A DNA stretch of 10,103 bases, from contig JAEEKC010000236.1 in the NCBI GenBank assembly GCA_016282215.1, positions 1-10,103 of the forward strand, given 5' to 3'. The stretch comes from Lachnospiraceae bacterium. GTDB lineage: Bacteria; Bacillota; Clostridia; Lachnospirales; Lachnospiraceae. Positions 1-5,856 of this stretch are shown here, one piece after another. A program made the translations under genes and the position numbers. A model generated the notes under the pieces. The model was not told the origin of the DNA, ran no database searches, and saw only the letters and a list, made by a program, of their open reading frames with translations. How positions within the stretch are numbered: position 1 is the first letter of the stretch; each line of letters starts with the position of its first letter.

Positions 1-1
1 A

Positions 2-505
2 GACCGCGGAAAATCCGGATGTGATGATTTTGCCTATATGCTTTCCAAGATGGCACTGAACAATATCATGTTCAATGACTTAAAGGACATGACCAGTTTT
101 GATTTTATCAATCAGCTGACCCAGTCTCTTGTCATGGGCGGTCTGGCTATGGAAATCGCCGGTTCCTCCCGTCCTTCTTCCGGCAGTGAGCATCTATTCT
201 GTCATGCACTGGAGGAAAACTACAGCGAGCAGGTAAGCGTGCCTCACGGCATTTCCGTTGCCATCGGCAGCTACGGCGCCTGCAGGATGCAAAAGAGAAA
301 CATCGAAAAACTGAAAAAAGTGATCAAAGAGTATGGGATCCCGGTCAGGCCCTCTGACTGGAAGATCACGAAAGAGATCTTCATCGGTGCCTGGCAGGAT
401 GCATCCGCAACCAGACCGGACCGTTATACGATATTGAATGAAACGGATCTGTCGGATGAATTCCTCGGGGAATTATATGATGAGATGGAGACAGGGTTTA
501 TGTAG
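2..505 (+). CDS. sn-glycerol-1-phosphate dehydrogenase-like protein (AraM/EgsA family), 3' part
   Basis: The reading frame is open from base 2, so the gene begins before the window and only about 167 C-terminal residues are seen. The family reduces dihydroxyacetone phosphate to sn-glycerol 1-phosphate with NAD(P)H and a bound metal ion, in the cytosol. The call rests on the stretch SSRPSSGSEHLFCHALE (from about base 161) followed by VPHGISVAIG, which is the hallmark of the glycerol-1-phosphate branch of the iron-type alcohol dehydrogenase superfamily. The two histidines, at 191-193 and 245-247, correspond to the family's metal ligands; the third ligand, an Asp, would lie upstream. The C-terminal part (GIPVRPSDWKIT, then a helix with TRPDRYTILNE) also fits the family. 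No terminator with a T-run follows the stop codon; the palindromic element begins 8 bp later. Another metal-dependent polyol dehydrogenase is possible but less likely. Confidence 0.82.
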   Translation, partial: DRGKSGCDDFAYMLSKMALNNIMFNDLKDMTSFDFINQLTQSLVMGGLAMEIAGSSRPSSGSEHLFCHALEENYSEQVSVPHGISVAIGSYGACRMQKRNIEKLKKVIKEYGIPVRPSDWKITKEIFIGAWQDASATRPDRYTILNETDLSDEFLGELYDEMETGFM

Positions 506-513
506 TTAGATTC

Positions 514-699
514 TTACTATTCACAGAAACTCCGCACTGCCATCTCGCAGACACGGTGCTTCGCACCTTTACTGCCGCCTTGCGGCGGTCTGCTCGATGT
601 GAGCGGAGTTCCTGCTTCGAAGTGCGATTGTAAAATACGGGCAACGTATGCAAGCGAGCTTGCACATTACCCGTATTTTCAATCGACTGTGAATAGTAA
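514..699. repeat. Nested palindromic element (MITE-like or structured RNA), about 186 bp
   Basis: The ends are a perfect 13 bp inverted repeat: TTACTATTCACAG at 514-526 and its reverse complement at 687-699. Inside lie further arms. AACTCCGC (528-535) pairs with 603-610 and encloses two small hairpins, 555-567 (GGTGC/GCACC) and 575-588 (CCGCC/GGCGG). A second arm pairs 625-641 with 670-685 (16 bp, one bulged T) and is capped by TGCAAGC/GCTTGCA (649-664). The whole would fold into a branched cruciform. No protein frame fits. The layout resembles a miniature non-autonomous mobile element or a repeated structured element. I see no convincing target-site duplication at the ends. It lies 21 bp past the 3' end of the SRP RNA gene and 8 bp past the dehydrogenase stop, so it may act as a two-way transcription barrier, although it lacks T-runs. 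Confidence 0.7.
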
Positions 700-720
700 C
701 ATAGAGAATACATAAAGAAA

Positions 721-983
721 CCGTACGACCGACTTCGAATGACAACCCCCATGCGTTACTCCGGCAGCCAGCTCAGCCCAGGCACCCTTACGGCACATGA
801 GAGGTTCCACTTAGTGCTGCTGTGTTCCCACCCTGACACGGTTCATAGATTCCCATTGCGTAAGACCCGAACTTCGACGCCACTTACCGAAGGCAGCCAT
901 GAAAGCGGTTACCCTCTGCCGGCCATCACCCTCCCTAAAGCGGATTTGGAGTACAGGGCGCCGCTACTGCCCCGGCTGTACGG
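721..983 (-). ncRNA. ffs: Signal recognition particle RNA, long Gram-positive type (scRNA)
   Basis: Read on the minus strand, the region carries the conserved apical part of SRP helix 8: GTCAGG (832-837), a GGAA tetraloop (825-828) closed by GTG/CAC, and AGCAG (817-821). This is the site bound by the Ffh M domain. The 5' and 3' ends pair (CCGTAC near 978-983 with GTACGG at 721-726), as expected for the long bacterial form with an Alu-like domain. The length of about 263 nt is close to the roughly 270 nt of Bacillus scRNA. The RNA forms SRP with Ffh and helps target nascent membrane and secreted proteins. A near-perfect promoter lies just upstream, so the gene is transcribed alone. Exact ends are inferred from the terminal pairing. 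The protein frames crossing this region are not genes. Confidence 0.93.
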
Positions 984-990
984 TTTTTCT

Positions 991-1019
991 AGTATAATCG
1001 TTTTACACTTCTTTGTCAA
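991..1019 (-). promoter_or_regulatory. Sigma-A-type promoter of the SRP RNA gene
   Basis: On the minus strand there is TTGACA (1014-1019), a 17 bp spacer and TATACT (991-996). The predicted start site is about 984-985, which agrees with the 5' end deduced from the terminal helix of the SRP RNA. The near-consensus match fits a strongly expressed stable RNA. Confidence 0.88.
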
Positions 1020-1031
1020 ATCCAGCAGAAT

Positions 1032-1096
1032 AAAAAATACGATCCGATTGATTTGGCGAACTGATTTCGTTTCGATTGCAATCGGATCGTTTTTTG
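1032..1096 (-). terminator. Intrinsic terminator of the MATE transporter gene
   Basis: An 11 bp perfect stem, CGATCCGATTG (1040-1050) with CAATCGGATCG (1079-1089), is flanked by six A residues on one side and seven T residues on the other. On the minus strand the stem is followed by a U-rich run (about 1032-1039), placing it some 25 bp past the MATE stop codon. The 28 nt loop can form a small inner pairing (CGAA/TTCG). The symmetry would let it stop transcription from either side, insulating the transporter gene from the SRP RNA promoter. Confidence 0.8.
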
Positions 1097-1113
1097 GTAA
1101 ATTATCAGGTATC

Positions 1114-2520
1114 TTATAATGTATCGATGATCTCCCGTTTGATCTTTCGGTAAAAGATCGATGTCATGATAAGGGACATCACTTCGGCCACAAGGAAAGC
1201 AAACCAGACCAGATTGACATCGCCTGCAAGAGACAATAGCCAGGCGGCCGGGATCAGGGCAAACAACTGCCGGGCAAGAGAGATCACAAGGGAATAGGTA
1301 CTCTTGGCAAATGCCTGGAAGACAGACCCGAGGGAGATACAGATCGCAGCGATCGGAAAATGAATGGCGATGATGCGAAGCGCCGTCGTGCCGATGGCGA
1401 TCATATTGTCTGATGCATCAAAAAGCCGCAGCAAAAGCACCGGGATCGCTTCAAAAACCAGAGTACCGAAGGCCATGATGGAAACAGCAAAAACAACGGA
1501 AAAACGGAGCGCTTCTTTGATGCGGTCCGTTTTTCTTGCCCCGTAATTAAAGGACAGAACAGGGATCATACCGTTGTTGAGACCGAAGATCGGCATGAAG
1601 AAGAAACTCTGCAGTTTAAAGTAAACACCGAAGACAGCCACCGCCGTGGAAGAGAAGGTGGCCAGGATCTTGTTGAGCAGATAAGTCATGATGGAACCGA
1701 TGGACATCATGGCGATGGAAGGAATGCCGACAACATAGATCTGTTTGACGGTTTTGCCCACAGGCCGGATGATCCGTTTCAGGGAAAGCGTGATCTCTTT
1801 ATTTTTGGAGATATTCAGATACAGGCCGAGGCACGCGGCAGTCACCTGACCGAAAATCGTAGCGATGGCAGCACCGGCAACGCCGAGTTTCGGAAAAGGA
1901 CCGAGGCCGAAGATCAGCATGGGATCTAAGATCATATTGATGATGGCACCTGTCAACTGGGAGATCATACTGTGAAAGGTCATGCCGGTAGACTGCAGGA
2001 GTCTTTCAAATGTCATCTGGAAAAAAACGCCCACAGACAAAATGCAGATCCAGGTCAGATAGGTAATGCCGTAATCTGCGATCACCGGATTGTCCGTCTG
2101 GGAATGGATAAAGGGGCGCACGGCAAAAAGGCCCAGAAGCGCAAATATCACATAATTCAGGAAATTCAGAAAAATACCGGTATTCGCCGCATTGCTGGCT
2201 TCTTCATAATCTTTTTTTCCGAGGGAACGGGAAAGCAGTGCATTGATGCCGACGCCCGTACCGGATCCCATGGCGATCATCAGATTCTGCATGGGAAAAG
2301 CAAGGGTGACGGCAGTCAGCGCATCCTCGGAAAGCCTTGCCACAAAGATACTGTCTACGATGTTGTACAATGCCTGTACCAGCATCGAGATCATCATGGG
2401 AAGGGACATGGTCAGGATCAGTTTTTTGACAGGCATGACGCCCATTTTATTCTCGGCAAAAACCTGTTCGCCTTCGGCTGTGTTCTGATTCACTTCATTG
2501 CTCATATTTTTCTCTCTCAT
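1114..2520 (-). CDS. MATE family multidrug/cation efflux transporter
   Basis: A 468-residue integral membrane protein of the length typical for MATE antiporters (about 450-470 residues, 12 helices). These export cationic drugs or metabolites using a Na+ or H+ gradient. The N-terminal half has the family pattern from about residue 38: MSLPMMISMLVQALYNIVDSI, then FVARLSEDALTAV and GSGTGVGINALLSRSLGKKD (85-104). The second half repeats the fold, with PIFGLNNGMIPVLSFNYGA and a following cytoplasmic stretch. It resembles the MepA-like subgroup, but the substrate cannot be read from sequence. The start is uncertain. The first ATG (2518-2520) has no ribosome site, while an ATG at 2503-2505 has a weak AGAGAG six bases upstream; using it removes five residues. 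It has its own promoter and a palindrome near the start site, suggesting a dedicated repressor, and it ends in a good terminator, so it is monocistronic. Confidence 0.93.
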   Translation of the reverse strand: MREKNMSNEVNQNTAEGEQVFAENKMGVMPVKKLILTMSLPMMISMLVQALYNIVDSIFVARLSEDALTAVTLAFPMQNLMIAMGSGTGVGINALLSRSLGKKDYEEASNAANTGIFLNFLNYVIFALLGLFAVRPFIHSQTDNPVIADYGITYLTWICILSVGVFFQMTFERLLQSTGMTFHSMISQLTGAIINMILDPMLIFGLGPFPKLGVAGAAIATIFGQVTAACLGLYLNISKNKEITLSLKRIIRPVGKTVKQIYVVGIPSIAMMSIGSIMTYLLNKILATFSSTAVAVFGVYFKLQSFFFMPIFGLNNGMIPVLSFNYGARKTDRIKEALRFSVVFAVSIMAFGTLVFEAIPVLLLRLFDASDNMIAIGTTALRIIAIHFPIAAICISLGSVFQAFAKSTYSLVISLARQLFALIPAAWLLSLAGDVNLVWFAFLVAEVMSLIMTSIFYRKIKREIIDTL

Positions 2521-2588
2521 ACTTTATCATTCGATCATTGTCCGGTATTCTCATATCGGACCTTACATACAAACTATCAAATATAATA

Positions 2589-2601
2589 ACGTTAATAACG
2601 T
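2589..2601. promoter_or_regulatory. Candidate operator: palindrome ACGTTA-n-TAACGT
   Basis: A perfect 6+1+6 bp inverted repeat lies just downstream of the predicted MATE transcription start, where a bound repressor would block initiation or clearance. Efflux pump genes are often controlled this way by MarR or TetR family regulators. No regulator gene is next to it in this window, so the partner is unknown. Confidence 0.45.
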
Positions 2602-2610
2602 GACTTTGTA

Positions 2611-2639
2611 ATAGTAAAATTTTCACAGAGTGCTGTCAA
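2611..2639 (-). promoter_or_regulatory. Sigma-A-type promoter of the MATE transporter gene
   Basis: On the minus strand: TTGACA (2634-2639), a 17 bp spacer and TACTAT (2611-2616). The predicted start site is near 2604, giving a 5' leader of about 84-99 nt. The promoter is divergent from the plus-strand promoter at 2692-2720. Confidence 0.78.
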
Positions 2640-2691
2640 GGGGAGAAATGATGAATGATGAGATGCTGTCGGATAGCAAAGCAGTGTATCG

Positions 2692-2720
2692 TTGAAATTG
2701 GCTGATGAGTTTGATATAAT
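2692..2720 (+). promoter_or_regulatory. Sigma-A-type promoter of the 2804 gene and GH3 cluster
   Basis: TTGAAA (2692-2697), a 17 bp spacer and a consensus TATAAT (2715-2720). Predicted start is near 2727. The leader of about 77 nt contains a GC-rich hairpin (2735-2757) and ends in an AAGGAGAAG ribosome site just before the ATG at 2804. Confidence 0.85.
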
Positions 2721-2734
2721 GAAACCGTTATTTT

Positions 2735-2757
2735 GCACAGCCCGGCGGGGGCTATGC
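2735..2757 (+). promoter_or_regulatory. GC-rich stem-loop in the 5' leader
   Basis: GCA-c-AGCCC (2735-2743) pairs with GGGCT-a-TGC (2749-2757) around a GGCGG loop, with one internal mismatch. It begins about 8 nt from the predicted transcript start and has no T-run, so it more likely stabilises the mRNA 5' end than terminates it. Confidence 0.45.
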
Positions 2758-2803
2758 GATTGATAGGGCAAGCTGTAGAAAACAAGTACAAAGGAGAAGG
2801 GCT

Positions 2804-3301
2804 ATGACATATACCATTACATTCGAAGAACTGCCGAAAACCTTAGAACAGATGCAGGCCATGCCGCAGGCAAAGCTGCAAAAACCCGAAGAAGTAGCAG
2901 CCCTGACCGTGGCGGCTTTATGCGTATATCCGTCCGATAAGGCGGAGAGTATTAAAATGCTGAATTTCCTGCGTGGCCCCAGACCGCTTTCTCCTATGGA
3001 AGAGCAGTTTATCAGGGACCGGTTCATGGACGGAAAGGATTATATTCCCCGTTCCTATTTTAAGGGCGCAGTGCCGGAGAACGAATATCAGCCTTCGCGC
3101 CCCCTTACGGTTGAGATCGCTGACAGCCATGCACAGATCGCGGAGGAAGGATATAAGAGATTTGATATCAAAAGCGGCGGTGCGGATTCCCCGCGTCAGG
3201 TAACCCTGCGCAACAAACCGTCCACAGGCGAATGGTTTTTATGGGAACAAACGCTCCTTGTGCAGATCCGCGTGCCCGTATCTGCAGATCCCTGGGCGTA
3301 A
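2804..3301 (+). CDS. Conserved clostridial protein of unknown function (probably DUF6935)
   Basis: A 165-residue soluble protein with no signal peptide or membrane segment. The central and C-terminal parts look like a family I recall from many Lachnospiraceae and related genomes, probably the one catalogued as DUF6935; that number is from memory. Recognisable blocks are FLRGPRPLSPMEEQFIRDRF (55-74), GKDYIPRSYFKGAVPENEY (77-95), the SGGADSP turn (124-130) and a closing GEWFLWEQ...DPWA (142-165). The C-terminal half is probably beta-rich. The start is supported by AAGGAGAAG a few bases upstream and by a promoter at 2692-2720. The GH3 gene begins 42 bp after the stop, with no terminator between, so the two are probably co-transcribed. 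No catalytic residues can be assigned and the function is unknown; dependence on the GH3 enzyme is only a guess from position. Confidence 0.85.
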   Translation: MTYTITFEELPKTLEQMQAMPQAKLQKPEEVAALTVAALCVYPSDKAESIKMLNFLRGPRPLSPMEEQFIRDRFMDGKDYIPRSYFKGAVPENEYQPSRPLTVEIADSHAQIAEEGYKRFDIKSGGADSPRQVTLRNKPSTGEWFLWEQTLLVQIRVPVSADPWA

Positions 3302-3343
3302 CGGAACAATCTAAATAATCTATATAAGATCAGGGGGATATCA

Positions 3344-5710
3344 ATGCAGAACGGAAAAAGAGATCTGACAAAGCACAGAAAAAAAGCTGCCGAGATTGTC
3401 AGCAAACTGAATTTTGAACAAAAACTCATTGCCTTTGCCGGCAATGCAAAAGACATGGAATCATTGGGGCTGCCGAAGTTCTGGATCGGCGGTGAATGCG
3501 CCCACGGCGTACAGGCCAGAAACGATCAGGCGGGGGAACTCGGAAAGCCGGCCTATACAACGGTCTTTCCCAATCCTATCGGCATGGCCGCAACCTGGGA
3601 TAAAGAGCTGATGCATCAGATCGGCACTGTTGCAGGAACCGAAGCCCGCAGTCTTTATATGGAAGGAAAAAACGGAGCCCTCTGTGTTTGGGCGCCTACA
3701 GTTGATATGGAACGGGATCCCAGATGGGGGAGGAATGAAGAAGGTTATGGCGAGGACCCCCATCTGACCAGCCGCCTGGCAGGAGAATACATCCTCGGCA
3801 TGGCAGGAGATGACGAAACCTATGTGCGCTGCGGCGCCAGTCTGAAGCATTTTTACGGCAACAACGTAGAAGTAAACAGAAATACGGCAGACTCCAATAT
3901 TTCCGAAGAACTGAAGGAAACCTATTATGTAAAGGTTTTCAAGGATACCATTGATTATGCGATGCCCCTGGCCGCCATGTCTTCCTATAATCTGGTAAAC
4001 GGCGTGCCCTCCACGGTAAATCCCGAGCTAAGGACCAAACTCAAAGCCTGGGGACTGACCCACATCGTTGCCGATGCAGGCGGTCTGACCTATACGGTAG
4101 AACGTCAGCATGTGGCAAAGGATGAGGCGGAAGGTGCCGCCATGTCCATCAAAGCAGGGGTAGATTATTTCCCCGATCCGGTGGCCGGCGATAATATGCA
4201 TCAGAGAAATGCCGTGCGGGAGGCGATCAAAAGAGGGCTGATGACAGAGGAAGACCTCGATGCGTCCCTGACCGATAAGTTCACGGCCTATTCCATTTTG
4301 GGTTTATTTGAAAACGATGAACTGCCGCCGGTGCCTTTTTCCAAAGAAGACTACAACATGTCCAAAGTAGACAGCGCCGAAAACCGCGCAGTTGCAAGGC
4401 GCGCCGCGGCTGAGTGCATCGTACTTTTGAAAAATGAAAATGAAACATTGCCGCTGAAAAAAGAAGATTCAGTCATACTGGCAGGGCCATTTGCGGATCG
4501 CTGCCCCTTAGACTGGTACAGCGGTTTTACCACCAAGATGGTGACGATCAAAGAAGGAATGGAAGCGGCAGCGGGAAAGGAAATCACGGATGCGACCCTG
4601 TTTCCCTGTGTGCGGCTTCGTCTTCCGAAGGCAGCAGGCGGTAAGGATGCCTATGCCGGACTTGATCAGGACGGACGGGTCATAGCGGTGGAAAAAGAAA
4701 AGGCCGAGCTGTTTCGCATTATGCTCTGGGATGATACCAAGTTTACCATCCGCGCTGTGTCAAACAATAAGCTTCTTACCAGCCAAAAACCGGAAGAGCT
4801 GGAAGAAAAAGATCCGATCTACGAAGGAAGCCCGGAATACTTTGCCTGCAAGGATGAGTGCTTTTCCTGGTTTTTCTGGGAAGCCTTTTCCTTCCTGGAT
4901 GAAAAGGATGAGGTGATTTCTTTTACGGAGGAGAACGTCCTTCGTTTCTGGGAAGATGAAAGGATAACTGCGATCAGAAACTGGGACGGAAAGATCCCGG
5001 CAGCCTTTGAGACCGTTGAGGATGTGCCCTCGCAGATCGAAAAGTTAGCGGATGCTGACAAAGTGGTAGCCTGCTTTGGTCTCCATCCTATCATTAACTG
5101 TAAGGAAGATTATGACAGAAAGAGTATCGAGCTGCCGCCTTTCCAGAGGCGCATGCTTTCCCTTTTGCAGGAAAAATATGACAAAGTGATCCTGCTGCTT
5201 TCGGCGAATGCGCCGCTGGCGGTAGTGCCGGAACAGACTAGCGGGCGGATCCCGGCCATCCTCTGGGCCTGCCAGGGCAGTGAGGAATACGGAAATGGTG
5301 TGGCAGACGTTATCTATGCAAAAAAAGGTCCCGCCGGAAGGCTGCCCCAGACCTGGTATGCGTCGGATGACCAACTTGCGGATATCAATGACTACGATAT
5401 TAAAAAGACAAAAATGACCTATCTATATTTTGAAGGAGAGCCTCTCTACCGTTTCGGATACGGTCTGACCTATTCGACCTTTGAGACTGCTTTTGCGGAT
5501 GTGGGCGATGAACAATCCTGCCTTGTGGCAGTGCGAAATACAGGAAAGCTCACTTCCGATTATGTCGTAGCGGTTTATGAGGATGCGGACAAAAAGCGCT
5601 ATCTGCAGGATGAGCAGATCTCTGTTGGTGCAAGGCTTATCGGCTTTGAACGCGTGAAAGATGTGGCGCCCGGACAGACGATGCAGGTTCGTATACGGCT
5701 GGGGAACTGA
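3344..5710 (+). CDS. Glycoside hydrolase family 3 beta-glycosidase, with an inserted domain
   Basis: A 788-residue enzyme without a signal peptide, so probably cytosolic, that would remove terminal beta-linked sugars (glucose or xylose) from imported oligosaccharides. The GH3 barrel covers about residues 20-320: ECAHGV (51-56), APTVDMERDPRWGRNEEGYGE (117-137), KHF (168-170) and IVADAGG (241-247), whose D244 is the likely nucleophile. The alpha/beta sandwich domain has AAECIVLLKNENETLPL (355-371) and resumes at KVVACFG (573-579). E588 in NCKEDYDRKSIELP fits the usual acid/base Glu of the EGxxxDR region. Between them, about 430-560, is an insert rich in Phe and Trp with a fascin or beta-trefoil look (FTIRAVSNNKLLTS), where many GH3 enzymes carry a PA14 domain or nothing. 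FGYGLTYSTFE (704-714) leads into a short fibronectin III-like end. The ribosome site is GGGGGA, 7 bp before ATG. Exact substrate is unknown. Confidence 0.93.
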   Translation: MQNGKRDLTKHRKKAAEIVSKLNFEQKLIAFAGNAKDMESLGLPKFWIGGECAHGVQARNDQAGELGKPAYTTVFPNPIGMAATWDKELMHQIGTVAGTEARSLYMEGKNGALCVWAPTVDMERDPRWGRNEEGYGEDPHLTSRLAGEYILGMAGDDETYVRCGASLKHFYGNNVEVNRNTADSNISEELKETYYVKVFKDTIDYAMPLAAMSSYNLVNGVPSTVNPELRTKLKAWGLTHIVADAGGLTYTVERQHVAKDEAEGAAMSIKAGVDYFPDPVAGDNMHQRNAVREAIKRGLMTEEDLDASLTDKFTAYSILGLFENDELPPVPFSKEDYNMSKVDSAENRAVARRAAAECIVLLKNENETLPLKKEDSVILAGPFADRCPLDWYSGFTTKMVTIKEGMEAAAGKEITDATLFPCVRLRLPKAAGGKDAYAGLDQDGRVIAVEKEKAELFRIMLWDDTKFTIRAVSNNKLLTSQKPEELEEKDPIYEGSPEYFACKDECFSWFFWEAFSFLDEKDEVISFTEENVLRFWEDERITAIRNWDGKIPAAFETVEDVPSQIEKLADADKVVACFGLHPIINCKEDYDRKSIELPPFQRRMLSLLQEKYDKVILLLSANAPLAVVPEQTSGRIPAILWACQGSEEYGNGVADVIYAKKGPAGRLPQTWYASDDQLADINDYDIKKTKMTYLYFEGEPLYRFGYGLTYSTFETAFADVGDEQSCLVAVRNTGKLTSDYVVAVYEDADKKRYLQDEQISVGARLIGFERVKDVAPGQTMQVRIRLGN

Positions 5711-5743
5711 GATAGGAAACCATTCGAAACGATAGGAAACCAT
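5711..5743 (+). repeat. Short tandem direct repeat
   Basis: GATAGGAAACCAT occurs at 5711-5723 and again at 5731-5743, in phase with a 20 bp period. It starts directly after the GH3 stop codon and leads into the hairpin repeat. It may be a border duplication from the insertion of that repeat, or simple slippage. Confidence 0.6.
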
Positions 5744-5746
5744 AAA

Positions 5747-5821
5747 GGCTTCCCCCTCTGGGGGAAGCTGTCAGCGAAGCTGACTGATGAGGGCATTTTC
5801 AGCGAAACTAACAAATGAGGG
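5747..5821 (+). repeat. Clostridial GCTTCCCCC hairpin repeat with a degenerate second copy
   Basis: A perfect 9 bp hairpin (5748-5756 with 5760-5768, TCT loop) is followed by a second hairpin, GTCAGC/GCTGAC (5770-5784), and the tail TGATGAGGG. I recall this arrangement as a very common intergenic repeat in gut Firmicutes. The segment 5799-5821 repeats 5771-5793 with 19 of 23 bases identical, so it is a decayed partial second copy. There is no T-run after the hairpins, so a terminator role is doubtful. The ATG at 5815 lies inside the second copy. Confidence 0.75.
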
Positions 5822-5856
5822 TATCAGATACCCGGAAAGTATATCATAGAAAACAA

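Noticed and set aside
498..752. Open frame of 84 codons on the minus strand
   Set aside because: It runs through the palindromic element and the end of the SRP RNA, with no sensible protein features.
739..1119. Open frame of 126 codons on the plus strand
   Set aside because: It lies across the SRP RNA gene, its promoter and a terminator, and the protein resembles no family.
1972..2586. Open frame of 204 codons opposite the MATE gene
   Set aside because: Low-complexity His/Lys/Gln-rich translation antisense to a clear MATE gene; a shadow frame.
5748..5784. Hairpins after the GH3 gene as an intrinsic terminator
   Set aside because: No T-run follows, and the sequence matches a dispersed clostridial repeat instead.
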